Shown in pieces: positions 8,409 to 18,709 of a DNA stretch of 64,000 bases; the stretch's first letter is position 1; each line of letters opens with the position of its first letter. A model generated the notes under the pieces. The model saw only the letters and a program-made list of their open reading frames with translations, was not told the DNA's origin and did no database searches. This DNA is from Sphingomonas sp. (GTDB lineage Bacteria; Pseudomonadota; Alphaproteobacteria; Sphingomonadales; Sphingomonadaceae): assembly GCF_029239295.1 (NCBI RefSeq), contig NZ_JAQZBC010000009.1, positions 1-64,000 of the forward strand, given 5' to 3'. A program made the position numbers and the translations under genes.

Positions 8409-10196
8409 TCAGCCCTTGTACAACCCGTTCAGACGCTCGCCATAAACCTGGCGTAGCACATGGCGCCGGATCTTCAGGCTGGGCGTCAGCTGTTCGTTTT
8501 CGATGGTGAACGGCTCATCGGCGATGATGAAGCGCCGCACCCGTTCGATCACGGACAGATCCTTGTTCGTCCGTTCCACTGCAGCGCTGATGACGGCCCG
8601 GAAATCCGGGTCCTTGGCCAATGAAGGCAGGTTGCAGCGCGTGTTCGTCGTCGCACAGAATTCCTGAATCCATTCCGGGTCCGGGACGATTACTGCGACC
8701 ATATGCGGCTTGCGGTCACCCGCGATCATCGCCTGCATGATCTCCGGCTGGAGGGTCAGCATTCCCTCCACCTTCTGCGGGGCGATGTTGTCGCCCTTGT
8801 CATTGATGATCAGGTCTTTCTTGCGATCGGTGATCTTGATCCGACCATCGTCATCGAAGACGCCGATGTCGCCGGTATGCAGCCACCCATCGCGCAGGAC
8901 CCGCTCCGTCTCGGCCGGGTTGCGCCAATAGCCGTGCATCACCAACTCGCCGCGCACCAGGATCTCGCCATCGTCGGCGATCCGCACCTCGGTATGCGGC
9001 AAAGGCGGCCCAACGCTGTCGACCGTGACGCCGATCTTCGGGCGATTGCACGAGACGACGGGGCCAGCCTCGGTCTGGCCATAGCCCTGGAGAAAGGTGA
9101 CACCGAGCGATTGGAAGAAGATGCCGACTTCCGGCGTCAGCGGAGCACCGCCCGACACCATGGCTTTCATCCGCCCGCCGAACTTGGCGGCGATGCGTGG
9201 CTTGAAGACGCGGTCTACGACGAGCGCCGTTGGGCGGTCACGCAGTCGCAAGGTATTGGTCGCGCGTTTAGCGCCGATCGCCAGCGCGGCGTTCAGTAGC
9301 CTTTCCGACATGCCGCCCTGCTTTTCGATCGCCTTGGTGATGCGTGCGCGAAGCACTTCGAACAGGCGCGGCACGACGAACATGATTGTCGGGCTCACCT
9401 CCTCCATATTAGCGGCGAGCTTCTCCAGACTTTCGGCATAATAGATCTGTCCGCCCATCGCGATCGGCAGCATCTGGCCGCCGGTATGCTCATAGGCGTG
9501 GCTGAGCGGGAGGAAGGATAGAAAGACCTCGTCGCCCCAGCCAAGATCCTCGGAGATCACGTCGGCGCAGCCGCCGATATTGTGCAGGATCGCCCCGTGA
9601 TGCTGCATGACGCCGCGCGGTGCACCCCCGGTGCCCGAGGTGTAGATGATGCAGGCGGTGTCGGTGCGGGTGAACGTCGCCTGCGCCGCGACGTGCTCTG
9701 GATCGGTGCGATGTTCGGCGATCAGCGCGGCCCAGTCGCAGCTTTGCACACCGAGCGGGCGGGGGCGTAGCTGGTCGAACGCGATGACGGTTTCGACATG
9801 GGTGGTGCGCAGCACGGCCTTGAGCAGCGTGTCGGCCAGCTTCTGGTTCGACACGATGACCGCGCGCGCACCGGAATTCTCGATCACATGGGCGTGATCA
9901 CGGTCAGTATTGGTCGTGTAGGTCGGCACCGTGATGCAGCCCGCGGCCATGATCGCAAGATCGCTGATGCACCATTCGGGGCGGTTTTCGCTGACCAGCA
10001 TCACCCGATCCCCGGGCTTCAGGCCCAGCGATTTCAGCGCGGTCGCGAGGCTTGCGACCTGCGCCGCCGCCTCGGCCCAGCTGATCGCGTGCCAGCTGCC
10101 CTGACGCTTCGCCCACAGGAAAGGCGCGTCGCGCAGCTCGGCAGCACGGGTGAAGAACATGGTGACGAGATTGGGGAAATGCTCAAGCTGGCGCAT
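8409..10196 (-). CDS. Long-chain acyl-CoA synthetase (AMP-forming)
   Basis: A 595-residue member of the adenylate-forming superfamily that activates fatty acids to acyl-CoA through an acyl-AMP. The sequence shows the phosphate-binding loop YTSGTGGAPRG, the AMP-binding GYGQTEAGP, and the hinge region TGDIGVFDDDG followed by ITDRKKDLI. Length and the C-terminal extension resemble the FAA1/FadD15 branch rather than E. coli FadD. A purine-rich GAGGAAGAGGAT element precedes the ATG. Substrate chain length cannot be read from the sequence. It is on the same strand as ggt and pyrD but 40 bases beyond the ggt stop. Confidence 0.93.
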   Translation of the reverse strand: MRQLEHFPNLVTMFFTRAAELRDAPFLWAKRQGSWHAISWAEAAAQVASLATALKSLGLKPGDRVMLVSENRPEWCISDLAIMAAGCITVPTYTTNTDRDHAHVIENSGARAVIVSNQKLADTLLKAVLRTTHVETVIAFDQLRPRPLGVQSCDWAALIAEHRTDPEHVAAQATFTRTDTACIIYTSGTGGAPRGVMQHHGAILHNIGGCADVISEDLGWGDEVFLSFLPLSHAYEHTGGQMLPIAMGGQIYYAESLEKLAANMEEVSPTIMFVVPRLFEVLRARITKAIEKQGGMSERLLNAALAIGAKRATNTLRLRDRPTALVVDRVFKPRIAAKFGGRMKAMVSGGAPLTPEVGIFFQSLGVTFLQGYGQTEAGPVVSCNRPKIGVTVDSVGPPLPHTEVRIADDGEILVRGELVMHGYWRNPAETERVLRDGWLHTGDIGVFDDDGRIKITDRKKDLIINDKGDNIAPQKVEGMLTLQPEIMQAMIAGDRKPHMVAVIVPDPEWIQEFCATTNTRCNLPSLAKDPDFRAVISAAVERTNKDLSVIERVRRFIIADEPFTIENEQLTPSLKIRRHVLRQVYGERLNGLYKG

Positions 10197-10236
10197 CAGG
10201 ATCCTCTTCCTCGCCGTTCCTTACGCCTCCCGCTAG

Positions 10237-11979
10237 CTATTCGCTAAGTGCATTGCCAACCCCACGTGGATCAGCCGCGCCGACCCAGCCGGTGGCTGTC
10301 TTTTCCGCCGCATTGGCCTTTAGCCCAAGTCGAGCGACGGAAACCTTGTGGCCCATCGCCTCCAGCGCCGGCTTCATCGGCGCCAGAATGGTGCCCTGTT
10401 CCAGCACGATCCCGTCATTGTTGAAGAAGACAAGGCCAAGGCCAAGTGCGTCGCGTGCGGGCAGCTTCCAGTCGAAATGCGCAATAATCGCCTTGGCAAC
10501 CTGCATGATGATCGTCTTGCCGCCCGCTGCTCCGACGGTGAAGACCGGTGTGCCGCTGGCATCATAGACGATGGTCGGCGACATGGAGGACAGTGGCCGC
10601 TTGCCCGGCTCGACGCGATTGGCGACGGGCGCGCCGTTCTTTTCAGGCGCGAGGCTGAAGTCGGTCAGTTCGTTGTTGAGGACGAAGCCGTTCGCCATCA
10701 ACTGGCTGCCGAACGGCATTTCGATCGTCGATGTCATGGTCGCGACATCGCCCTTGCGGTCGACAGCGATGAAATGGGTCGTGCCATGCTCGTTGGGCTG
10801 ATCACCCGCGGTGCGCGGCTGAGCACCCGGCGGGGTACCCGGCTCATAGCGGCCCAATGCGCGCGTCGGCGAGATCAGCGCGGAACGCTGCGCGATGTAG
10901 CCCTTGTCGATCAGGCCGGCGACCGGGACGTCGACGAAGTCGGCATCACCCAGGTACTTGTCGCGATCAGCGTAGGCGAGCTGCATCGCCTCGGCGATCA
11001 GATGCCACGATTCGGGCGAATCCTTACCCAGCTTGGCCAGGTCGAACCGTTCCAACATGCCAAGGATCTGCAGCACCGTTGTGGCGCCGGAGGAGGGCGG
11101 CCCCATCCCGCACACCTTGTAGGTGCGGTACGTTCCGCACACCGGCGCGCGCTCCTTGGCCTGGTAGGCGGTGAGATCAGCAGCGGTCATGTCGCCGGGC
11201 GCGACCTTTGACGTCGTAACCGCGGTCAGCAGCGCCTTGGCATTGTCGCCGGTGTAAAAGGCGTCAGGCCCCTCTGCCGCAATCTTGCGGAGCAGCTTGG
11301 CCAGAGTCGGGTTCTTGATCGTCTCACCTTGCGCCAGCGGCTTGCCGTTGCGCGAATACATGGCGGCGATCTGCGGGAAACGGCCCGCCGCGTCGGCGAC
11401 GCCGGTGGAGGTGCCACCTTCCGGTCCGGCCACTGCTGTGCTGCCACCGCCCCACATCGGGGTCAGGTTGGTGCTGGCGGAAGCCATTGGACGGGTCACG
11501 GTATAGCCGTTCTCCGCCAGCCGGATCGCGGGGGTGAACAGTGCCTTCCACGGCAGCTTGCCCCATTTCTTGCTGGCCAGTGCGGCAAGCCGGATGTTGC
11601 CCGGCACGCCGACGGACTTGCCGCCCGGAAATGCCTGTACGAAAGGGATCGGCTTCCCATCGGCGCCTAGGAACCGGTCCGGCGTCGCGGCCATCGGTGC
11701 CTTTTCGCGCCCATCAATGGTCTCCAGCGGGCCCTTCGCCGGTTGATGAAGCAGAAATCCACCGCCGCCGATCCCGCTCGACTGCGGTTCGACCACGGTC
11801 AGCGCCAGCATCATGGCGAGGGCGGCGTCTGCCGCGGAGCCACCGGCACGCAGAATTTCCCGTCCGGCCTCAGTCGCGCGGGGATCGGCGGATGTCACCA
11901 TTCCCTGGGCAAGCGCGGGAAGGGGAGCGAGCGCGGAAACGGGGGCGAGCAGCGCAGTGAGCGCCAGCAAGTTCTTCAT
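10237..11979 (-). CDS. ggt: Gamma-glutamyltransferase (glutathione hydrolase)
   Basis: A 580-residue periplasmic Ntn-hydrolase that cleaves glutathione and transfers gamma-glutamyl groups. The signal peptide is MKNLLALTALLAPVSALA and on to ALAQG. The catalytic threonine is Thr400 in the GTTHF motif, where the precursor self-cleaves into large and small subunits. The ATG at 11979 is used; an upstream TTG in the same frame would spoil the signal peptide. It starts 32 bases downstream of the pyrD stop, so the two may be co-transcribed. Confidence 0.95.
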   Translation of the reverse strand: MKNLLALTALLAPVSALAPLPALAQGMVTSADPRATEAGREILRAGGSAADAALAMMLALTVVEPQSSGIGGGGFLLHQPAKGPLETIDGREKAPMAATPDRFLGADGKPIPFVQAFPGGKSVGVPGNIRLAALASKKWGKLPWKALFTPAIRLAENGYTVTRPMASASTNLTPMWGGGSTAVAGPEGGTSTGVADAAGRFPQIAAMYSRNGKPLAQGETIKNPTLAKLLRKIAAEGPDAFYTGDNAKALLTAVTTSKVAPGDMTAADLTAYQAKERAPVCGTYRTYKVCGMGPPSSGATTVLQILGMLERFDLAKLGKDSPESWHLIAEAMQLAYADRDKYLGDADFVDVPVAGLIDKGYIAQRSALISPTRALGRYEPGTPPGAQPRTAGDQPNEHGTTHFIAVDRKGDVATMTSTIEMPFGSQLMANGFVLNNELTDFSLAPEKNGAPVANRVEPGKRPLSSMSPTIVYDASGTPVFTVGAAGGKTIIMQVAKAIIAHFDWKLPARDALGLGLVFFNNDGIVLEQGTILAPMKPALEAMGHKVSVARLGLKANAAEKTATGWVGAADPRGVGNALSE

Positions 11980-12011
11980 GGCGCGCGACCCTATCGGCGG
12001 CGGCGGCTGCG

Positions 12012-13040
12012 TCAACCGCCGCCGACAGCCTCGGTTATCGAGCCATAGCCATCGCGCCGAAGCAACGCCGCGAGATCTGTAAGTATACGCACGGGCAAGC
12101 CGGGACCGGCAAAGACCATCGCGCTGTAAAGCTGCACCAGGCTGGCGCCGGCCCGGATACGCGCATAGGCTTCGACGCCGTTACCGATGCCGCCGACCGC
12201 AATAAGCGGGATCGCCCCACCCGTCGCCGTGCGAAACTCGGTCAGCTTCTGACGCGCAAGCACGGCCAGGGGCGCGCCGGACAGGCCGCCATTCTCGCCA
12301 GCGTTCGACGAGGCAAGCGGCGGGCGCGATATCGTGGTGTTGCCGATGATCAGCGCGTCTAGGCGGTGATCGATCACCGCCGCGGCGATGTCATCAATTG
12401 CGGCGTGATCAAGATCGGGCGCGACCTTCAGGAACAAGGGGCGGCTGCCGGCGGCCGAGCGGGTGGCGGCGAGCAGATCGCGCAGCGCGCTGCCGTGCTG
12501 GAGGTCGCGCAGGCCCGGCGTGTTGGGGGAACTGACGTTGATTGTCACATAATCCGCGACGCGAGCCGCCGCCGACACGCCGGCCACGTAATCGGCCACG
12601 CGGTCGGTCGTATCCTTGTTGGCGCCGACGTTCAGGCCCAGCACGCCGTGCCGCCTCGTCGGCAAGCGTTCGAGCGCGGCGCTTAGCCCGCCATTGTTGA
12701 AGCCCATGCGGTTGATGACGGCTTCGTCCTCCACCAGCCGGAACAGGCGCGGCTTGGGATTGCCGGGCTGGGGCACGGGGGTAAGCGTGCCGACCTCTAC
12801 CGCGCCGAAGCCGAGCGCGTGGAGGCCGGTCACCGCCTCGCCATCCTTGTCGACGCCGGCGGCGAGGCCGAGGGGATTGGCGAAATTCAGGCTTGCCAAG
12901 GTCGTAGCCAGGATGGGATCGGATACGGATCGGCCGCCGGGCGCACCCATCCGGCCCCATAGCGAAAGAGCGCGAATGGTGAGGCGATGGGCGCGTTCGG
13001 CATCGAGGGCGAACAGGGCGGGGCGCATCGGAAAGGTCAT
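12012..13040 (-). CDS. pyrD: Dihydroorotate dehydrogenase (quinone), class 2
   Basis: A 342-residue class 2 enzyme oxidising dihydroorotate to orotate with ubiquinone in pyrimidine synthesis. The amphipathic quinone-binding N-terminus (RPALFALDAERAH) is present. The FMN-binding NRMGFNNGG, the active-site segment NVSSPNTPGLRDLQ (catalytic Ser) and the GGIGNGVEAYARIRAGAS phosphate site are also present. The start at 13040 gives the usual class 2 N-terminus. It is divergent from the SUF operon. Confidence 0.95.
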   Translation of the reverse strand: MTFPMRPALFALDAERAHRLTIRALSLWGRMGAPGGRSVSDPILATTLASLNFANPLGLAAGVDKDGEAVTGLHALGFGAVEVGTLTPVPQPGNPKPRLFRLVEDEAVINRMGFNNGGLSAALERLPTRRHGVLGLNVGANKDTTDRVADYVAGVSAAARVADYVTINVSSPNTPGLRDLQHGSALRDLLAATRSAAGSRPLFLKVAPDLDHAAIDDIAAAVIDHRLDALIIGNTTISRPPLASSNAGENGGLSGAPLAVLARQKLTEFRTATGGAIPLIAVGGIGNGVEAYARIRAGASLVQLYSAMVFAGPGLPVRILTDLAALLRRDGYGSITEAVGGG

Positions 13041-13142
13041 GCCGAGCGGGTGCCCCCGATCGACCCTCAAGATCAAGGGCGGCCAAGCCGTCGCATCGGG
13101 GAAAATCGACGGTTGATTTCCGCTGCCTGCACGCCCATTTGC

Positions 13143-13167
13143 CAATCAGAACGATTTAGTCCGATTG
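13143..13167. promoter_or_regulatory. Candidate operator upstream of the SUF operon
   Basis: CAATC (13143-13147) and GATTG (13163-13167) form an inverted repeat with a 15-nt spacer that contains TTTAGTCC. It lies 15 bases before the start of the Rrf2 gene. IscR-type operators are imperfect palindromes containing TAGTC/GACTA elements, so this could be an autoregulatory site. No match to a defined consensus could be tested. Confidence 0.35.
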
Positions 13168-13182
13168 AGAACCGCTCGCAAT

Positions 13183-13650
13183 ATGCGCCTGTCCAGCCTT
13201 GCCGATTATGCTGTCGTTATAATGACGGCAGCGGCACGCCATTGCGGCGGGCTGGCTCGGGTCAATGCGACAAGCCTGGCGCAGGAAACCGGCGTGCCGC
13301 TTCCCACTGCGCAGAAGCTGGTCAGCCGGCTGTCCTCTGCGGGCCTGATCGAAAGCACGCGCGGCACCGGTGGCGGGTTCCGCCTGTCGCGCCCGCCGGC
13401 AACGATCACGCTGGCGGACATCATCGAGGCAGTGGAGGGGCCGATCGCGCTCACCACTTGCGTCGACACCGCGCAGCATGATTGCGCGCTGGACGGCAGT
13501 TGCCGCGTGAAGCCGCATTGGTCGGTCGTGAACAATGCGGTGCGCGGCGCGCTCGCCGGTATCACGCTGACTCAACTCGCCGGCACTAATCCGATCGTCC
13601 CCGGCGCTGCCGAGGGACGCGCAATGACCGACATGAAAGTGGACGCCTGA
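13183..13650 (+). CDS. Rrf2-family regulator of the SUF operon
   Basis: A 155-residue winged-helix protein, IscR-like. The N-terminal HTH ([14 protein letters not shown], then [20 protein letters not shown]) is followed by a wing with GTGGGFRL. Three cysteines, Cys93, Cys101 and Cys107, and His112 match the spacing that binds a [2Fe-2S] cluster in IscR. It therefore probably senses Fe-S status and controls this operon. It corresponds to the SUF-associated regulator found at the head of suf operons. The ATG of sufB follows 1 base after its stop. The start is taken at MRLSS, the conserved N-terminus. Confidence 0.92.
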   Translation: MRLSSLADYAVVIMTAAARHCGGLARVNATSLAQETGVPLPTAQKLVSRLSSAGLIESTRGTGGGFRLSRPPATITLADIIEAVEGPIALTTCVDTAQHDCALDGSCRVKPHWSVVNNAVRGALAGITLTQLAGTNPIVPGAAEGRAMTDMKVDA

Positions 13651-13651
13651 T

Positions 13652-15115
13652 ATGGCCACCAAGAACGCCGAGGCGATCGCCGCGGTATCCAAGAAGTACG
13701 AATGGGGCTTCGCCACGGAGGTGGAGCAGGACTTCGCGCCCAAGGGGCTGAACGAGGATACCGTTCGCTACATTTCCGCCAAGAAGGGCGAGCCCGAGTG
13801 GATGCTCGACTGGCGGCTGAAGGCGTTCCGCAAGTGGCTGACGATGGAATCGCCGGACTGGGCGAAGCTCAGCATCCCGCCGATCGACTATCAGGACGCG
13901 TACTACTACGCGGAGCCGAAGCAGAAGAAGACGATCGCGTCGCTCGACGAGCTCGATCCGGAAATCCGCCGCACCTATGAGAAGCTGGGCATCCCGATCG
14001 CCGAGCAGGAAGTGCTCGCCGGGGTCGAGGGCGCGCGCAAGGTCGCGGTCGACGCGGTTTTCGACAGCGTTTCCGTGGCGACCACGTTCCGTGAGGAGCT
14101 GAAGGCCGCCGGCGTCATCTTCCTGTCGATAAGCGAGGCGATCCGCGAATATCCGGATCTGGTGAAAAAGTGGCTCGGCAAGGTCGTGCCGCAGCATGAC
14201 AATTACTTCGCGACGCTCAACAGCGCCGTCTTCTCGGACGGGACGTTCGTGTACATTCCGGAGGGCGTGCGCTGCCCGATGGAGCTCAGCACCTATTTCC
14301 GCATCAATGCGGAGAATACCGGCCAGTTCGAGCGCACGCTGATCGTCGCGGATAAGGGCGCCTACGTCTCGTACCTCGAGGGCTGCACCGCCCCGATGCG
14401 CGACGAGAACCAGCTCCACGCCGCGGTGGTCGAGCTGGTCGCGCTGGACGACGCGGAGATCAAATACTCGACCGTCCAGAACTGGTATCCCGGCGACGAG
14501 AATGGCGTTGGAGGCATCTACAATTTCGTCACCAAGCGCGCGCTCTGCCAGGGCAAGAACAGCAAGGTCAGCTGGACTCAGGTGGAGACCGGCAGCGCGG
14601 TGACGTGGAAATATCCGTCCTGCGTGCTGCTGGGCGACGGCAGCGTCGGCGAGTTCTACTCGGTCGCGGTGACCAACAACCGCCAGCAGGCGGATACCGG
14701 CACCAAGATGATCCACCTCGGCAAGAACACCCGTTCGACCATCGTGTCGAAGGGGATCAGCGCTGGGCGTTCGGACAATACATACCGAGGGCTGGTGCGT
14801 GTCGCGCCGACCGCGGAGGGCGTGCGCAACTTCACCCAGTGCGATAGCCTGCTGCTGGGCGATCAGTGCGGCGCGCACACCGTGCCGTATATCGAGGTGC
14901 GCAACCCGAGTGCGCAGATCGAGCATGAGGCGACCACGTCGAAGATCAGCGAGGACCAATTGTTCTACGCCATGAGCCGCGGCCTCGACCAGGAAGCCGC
15001 CGTGGCGCTGATCGTCAACGGCTTCGCCCGCGAAGTGCTTCAGCAATTGCCGATGGAGTTCGCCGTCGAGGCGCAAAAGCTGCTTGGCATCAGCCTTGAG
15101 GGCTCCGTCGGATGA
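13652..15115 (+). CDS. sufB: Fe-S cluster scaffold subunit SufB
   Basis: A 487-residue SufB, the scaffold subunit of the SufBC2D complex. The N-terminal helical region ([18 protein letters not shown]) and the beta-helix core are typical, including [33 protein letters not shown] and the GQCDS-like [18 protein letters not shown] region with conserved cysteines. It is the second gene of the operon and directly follows the regulator. It is separated from sufC by about 70 bases. Confidence 0.97.
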   Translation: MATKNAEAIAAVSKKYEWGFATEVEQDFAPKGLNEDTVRYISAKKGEPEWMLDWRLKAFRKWLTMESPDWAKLSIPPIDYQDAYYYAEPKQKKTIASLDELDPEIRRTYEKLGIPIAEQEVLAGVEGARKVAVDAVFDSVSVATTFREELKAAGVIFLSISEAIREYPDLVKKWLGKVVPQHDNYFATLNSAVFSDGTFVYIPEGVRCPMELSTYFRINAENTGQFERTLIVADKGAYVSYLEGCTAPMRDENQLHAAVVELVALDDAEIKYSTVQNWYPGDENGVGGIYNFVTKRALCQGKNSKVSWTQVETGSAVTWKYPSCVLLGDGSVGEFYSVAVTNNRQQADTGTKMIHLGKNTRSTIVSKGISAGRSDNTYRGLVRVAPTAEGVRNFTQCDSLLLGDQCGAHTVPYIEVRNPSAQIEHEATTSKISEDQLFYAMSRGLDQEAAVALIVNGFAREVLQQLPMEFAVEAQKLLGISLEGSVG

Positions 15116-15185
15116 GCCGCGTTTCCGTCACCCACCTTTTCGGGTCGGCCGCTCCGACCGCAACCAGTTCTGTTCCGGAATGACC

Positions 15186-15929
15186 ATGCTTAAAATCGAA
15201 AACCTCCACGCCGAAATCGACGGCAAGCCGATCCTCAAGGGCCTGAGCCTCACCGTGAATGCGGGCGAGATCCACGCGATCATGGGGCCGAACGGCGCCG
15301 GTAAGTCGACGCTCGGTTATGTTCTGGGCGGTCGCCCCGGTTACGAAGTGACCGAAGGCAGCATCACGTTCGATGGGCAGGACTTGCTGGAACTGGAACC
15401 GCATGAGCGCGCCGCAGCCGGCGTGTTCCTGGGCTTCCAGTACCCGGTCGAGATCCCCGGCGTATCGAACGTCCAGTTCCTCCGCGAGAGCCTGAATGCC
15501 CAGCGCGCCGGCCGCGGCGAGAAGCCGCTGTCGGGCGGCGAGTTCCTGAAGCTGGCGCGCGAGGAAGCGCGGAAGCTCGACATGGACGCCGAGATGCTGA
15601 AGCGCCCGGTCAACGTCGGTTTCTCTGGCGGCGAGAAGAAGCGCAACGAGATGGTGCAGATGGGCATCATCGATCCCAAGTTCGCGATCCTCGACGAGAC
15701 GGACAGCGGGCTCGATATCGACGCGTTGCGCATTGTTGGCGACGGCATCAACCGCATCATGCGCAAGCCGGAGAAGGCCGTACTGCTGATCACCCACTAT
15801 CAGCGCCTGCTGGATTACGTGAAGCCGGACTTCGTCCATGTCCTCGCCGATGGTCGCATCACCCGTTCGGGCGGCGCGGAGCTCGCGCATCAGCTCGAGC
15901 GTGAGGGCTATACGGAGGTTGCGGCGTGA
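15186..15929 (+). CDS. sufC: SUF complex ATPase SufC
   Basis: A 247-residue ABC-type ATPase without membrane domains. Walker A is GPNGAGKST, the signature is GFSGGEKKRNE, and Walker B is FAILDETDSGLD, where DETDSGLD is characteristic of SufC. The ATG at 15186 gives the usual MLKIENLHAEI start with GGA seven bases upstream; an ATG two codons earlier (15180) is also possible. The stop overlaps the GTG of sufD by 4 nt. Confidence 0.97.
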   Translation: MLKIENLHAEIDGKPILKGLSLTVNAGEIHAIMGPNGAGKSTLGYVLGGRPGYEVTEGSITFDGQDLLELEPHERAAAGVFLGFQYPVEIPGVSNVQFLRESLNAQRAGRGEKPLSGGEFLKLAREEARKLDMDAEMLKRPVNVGFSGGEKKRNEMVQMGIIDPKFAILDETDSGLDIDALRIVGDGINRIMRKPEKAVLLITHYQRLLDYVKPDFVHVLADGRITRSGGAELAHQLEREGYTEVAA

Positions 15930-17005
15930 GCGACGCCGTGCTTGATCTGCCCTCCAGCCGTGAAGAGGCCTGGCGCTGGGCCGACCTCGGCGGGCTGGCG
16001 GCGGCGGCGGCGCTTGCCCCGATCGCGGCGCCAGAGGCCGATTTCCTCGACCTGCCGGGTGCGAAGCTGCTGTTCGTTGACGGCGTCCTCGATGAGGGCC
16101 GCAGCGACCTTCACCGGGTGACGATCGGCGCGCTTGGCGCAGACCAGCACCCGCTGGGACGCCGCGCTGGGGGCACCGGCTGGTCGCTTCGCCTTGATGC
16201 GCAGGCAGCCGCCGATCCGGTTCAGATCGTCCATGTCGCGACCGGGCAGCAGAACCATGTGCCGTCCGAGATTATCCTCGCCGACGATGCCGCCGCCACG
16301 GTGGTGGAGACGTTCGTCGGCGCCGGCTGGCAGAACCGCTTCACGCGCACCCGGTTGGGCAAGGGCGCTCGGCTGATGCGGTCGGTGCGGCTGCTCCAGC
16401 CGGCGGGCTTCGTTTCGCTGCGCGAGGCAGCGGAGATCGGTGAGGCGGCGAGCCTCGTCTCCGTGTTCCTTGGCGCTGGCGGACAGGGCAGTCGGATCGA
16501 CGCGCAGCTGACCATGATGGGCGATGGTGCCTTTGCTGAATATGGCGGCGCACTGCTGACGTCTGCCGACCAGAAGCAGGAATGTGCGGCTCGCGTGAAC
16601 CATGCGCATCCGAACGGCTCGTCGCGCCAGGTGTGGCGCGCGGTGGCGGCGGATCGTTCGCAGGTCAGCCTGGCCGCTGCGGTCGAGGTGGCGCGTCATG
16701 CGCAGAAGACCGACGGCGAGCAGAGCCTGCGCGGCCTGCTGCTCGATCGCACTGCGACCGTGAATTTGAAGCCCGAACTCGAGATCTTCGCCGACGACGT
16801 GAAGTGCGCGCATGGCGCGACCGTCGGCGAGCTCGATCAGCGCGCGATGTTCTACATGCAGAGCCGCGGCATTTCGCCAGTGCGGGCCGAGGCGATCCTG
16901 ACCCGTGCGTTCGTCGCTGATGCGCTGGAGCGGATCGGGGATGAGACGGTGCGCGCGGCGTTCGAGGCAGATGCCGACGCGTGGCTGGAGGCGGCGCTGC
17001 AATGA
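15926..17005 (+). CDS. sufD: Fe-S cluster assembly protein SufD
   Basis: 359 residues; a beta-helix paralogue of SufB that forms the heterodimer of the SufBC2D scaffold and is linked to iron entry. The C-terminal signature is clear: LKPELEIFADDVKCAHGATVG, then FYMQSRGISPVRAEAILTRAFV, including the conserved Cys-Ala-His. The start is GTG overlapping the sufC stop (GTGA) and the stop overlaps sufS (ATGA), so translation is probably coupled. The N-terminal half is weakly conserved, as is normal for SufD. Confidence 0.94.
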   Translation: MSDAVLDLPSSREEAWRWADLGGLAAAAALAPIAAPEADFLDLPGAKLLFVDGVLDEGRSDLHRVTIGALGADQHPLGRRAGGTGWSLRLDAQAAADPVQIVHVATGQQNHVPSEIILADDAAATVVETFVGAGWQNRFTRTRLGKGARLMRSVRLLQPAGFVSLREAAEIGEAASLVSVFLGAGGQGSRIDAQLTMMGDGAFAEYGGALLTSADQKQECAARVNHAHPNGSSRQVWRAVAADRSQVSLAAAVEVARHAQKTDGEQSLRGLLLDRTATVNLKPELEIFADDVKCAHGATVGELDQRAMFYMQSRGISPVRAEAILTRAFVADALERIGDETVRAAFEADADAWLEAALQ

Positions 17006-18225
17006 CGCAGGCGGATGCGACCCTGACCGCTGCCCGTCCGCTCGACGTGCTGGCCGACTTTCCGGCGATCCCGGCGGGGTGGGCGTATCTCGATACGGCG
17101 GCGACGGCGCAGAAGCCGCGCCCGGTGATCGACGCGATCACCCGCGGTTATGACACGACCTATGCAACCGTTCATCGCGGCGTATATCAGCGCTCCGCCG
17201 ACATGACGCTGGCTTATGAGGCTGCGCGGCGACGGGTTGCGGGCTTCATCGGTGGGCAAGAGGAGGAGATTGTCTTCGTTCGCGGCGCGACCGAAGCAAT
17301 CAACCTTGTCGCCCAATGCTGGGCGGGGACGCAGCTGAAGGCGGGCGATCGCATCCTGCTGTCAGCGCTGGAGCATCATTCGAACATCGTGCCCTGGCAG
17401 ATGGTTGCCGAGCGTGTCGGTGCCGCGATCGACGTTGTGCCGCTGACCGAGGATCACCGCATCGATCTGGATGCGATGGCGGCGATGCTGACGCCAGCCC
17501 ACAAATTGGTCGCGCTTGGTCATGTCTCCAATGTGCTGGGTTCGGTGCTCGACGCGAAGCGCGCAGCGGCGCTGGCGCATGGTGTCGGCGCGAAGATCCT
17601 GATCGACGGGTGCCAGGCCGTGCCGCGGCTGCCAGTCGATGTCGTTGACCTCGATTGCGACTTCTACGTTTTCTCCGCGCATAAGCTCTATGGCCCGACC
17701 GGCCTTGGCGTGCTGTGGGGGAGGGCGGAGCTGTTGGACGCGATGCCGCCTTACCAGGGCGGCGGATCGATGATCGACCGGGTTACCTTTGCCAAGACGA
17801 CCTACGCGCCGGCTCCAACGCGGTTCGAGGCGGGGACGCCGCATATCGTCGGCGTGCTCGGGCTTCATGCCGCGATCGATTATGTCGAGGGGATCGGGCT
17901 GGAGCGCATTCATGCGCATGAGACGGCGCTGGTTCGCGAGACGCGCGCGGCGCTGTCGGCGATCAACTCCGTGCGCCTTTTCGGGCCGGAGGACAGCGCG
18001 GGTATCGTGTCCTTCGTGATTCAAGGGGTGCATCCGCATGACATCGGCACCATCTTGGACGAGGCGAAGGTCGCAATCCGCGCCGGCCATCACTGCGCAC
18101 AGCCGCTGATGGAAACGCTGGGGGTCGAGGCGACCGCGCGCGCCAGCTTCGGCGTCTATAACGGGCCAGCTGACGTCGAGGCGCTGGCCAGGGGCATTGA
18201 ACGAGTGGGTCGGATTTTTGGGTAA
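17002..18225 (+). CDS. sufS: Cysteine desulfurase SufS
   Basis: A 407-residue type II cysteine desulfurase (PLP, aminotransferase class V). It abstracts sulfur from cysteine for cluster building. The PLP lysine is Lys228 in FSAHKLYGPTG, and the persulfide-carrying cysteine is Cys365 in RAGHHCAQPL. Other family blocks are YLDTAATAQKP, HRGVYQRS and LSALEHHSNIVPWQ. No sufE or sufU follows, although type II desulfurases usually need such a sulfur acceptor. Confidence 0.97.
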   Translation: MTQADATLTAARPLDVLADFPAIPAGWAYLDTAATAQKPRPVIDAITRGYDTTYATVHRGVYQRSADMTLAYEAARRRVAGFIGGQEEEIVFVRGATEAINLVAQCWAGTQLKAGDRILLSALEHHSNIVPWQMVAERVGAAIDVVPLTEDHRIDLDAMAAMLTPAHKLVALGHVSNVLGSVLDAKRAAALAHGVGAKILIDGCQAVPRLPVDVVDLDCDFYVFSAHKLYGPTGLGVLWGRAELLDAMPPYQGGGSMIDRVTFAKTTYAPAPTRFEAGTPHIVGVLGLHAAIDYVEGIGLERIHAHETALVRETRAALSAINSVRLFGPEDSAGIVSFVIQGVHPHDIGTILDEAKVAIRAGHHCAQPLMETLGVEATARASFGVYNGPADVEALARGIERVGRIFG

Positions 18226-18235
18226 GGATCTTCGG

Positions 18236-18709
18236 ATGAGCAGCGAACCGATCCGGGTTGAGGAAGTGGACGCCGAGACGAAGGCGCCGCGCGCGCGCGT
18301 CGAGGACGCGGTGGAAACGCCGGCCGAAACCTCCGCCCGCAAGCGCGACTATCTCGATGGATTTCTGGCGCAGAAGCCGCAGGGCGAAGCGCCGAACCAG
18401 CCGGGCGGCGCGCTGTACGAGGCGGTCGTCGATGCGTTGAAGGAGATCTACGATCCCGAGATTCCGGTGAACATCTATGAGTTGGGCCTGATCTACAATG
18501 TCGAGGTCACTGATGATGGTCATGCGGCCGTCACCATGACGCTGACGACGCCGCATTGCCCGGTGGCCGAATCGATGCCCGCAGAGGTCGAGCTACGCGT
18601 CAGCTCCGTGCCGGGGATCGCGATTGCGGACGTGAACCTTGTCTGGGATCCGCCATGGGATCCTGCAAAGATGTCGGACGAGGCCCGGCTGGAACTGGGG
18701 ATGTTGTGA
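18236..18709 (+). CDS. sufT: SUF system Fe-S maturation protein SufT (DUF59/MIP18 family)
   Basis: 157 residues. About 55 variable residues precede a DUF59 domain with the family motif EIYDPEIPVNIYELGLIYNV, then TLTTPHCPVAE, which holds the conserved cysteine, and the ending VWDPPWDPAKMSDEARLELG. DUF59 proteins act late in Fe-S cluster delivery. AAGGA precedes the ATG. The stop overlaps the sufA start (TGATG). Confidence 0.93.
   Translation: MSSEPIRVEEVDAETKAPRARVEDAVETPAETSARKRDYLDGFLAQKPQGEAPNQPGGALYEAVVDALKEIYDPEIPVNIYELGLIYNVEVTDDGHAAVTMTLTTPHCPVAESMPAEVELRVSSVPGIAIADVNLVWDPPWDPAKMSDEARLELGML

Noticed and set aside
13586..15076. Open frame of about 496 codons antisense to sufB
   Set aside because: No recognisable domain and complete overlap with sufB; an antisense shadow.
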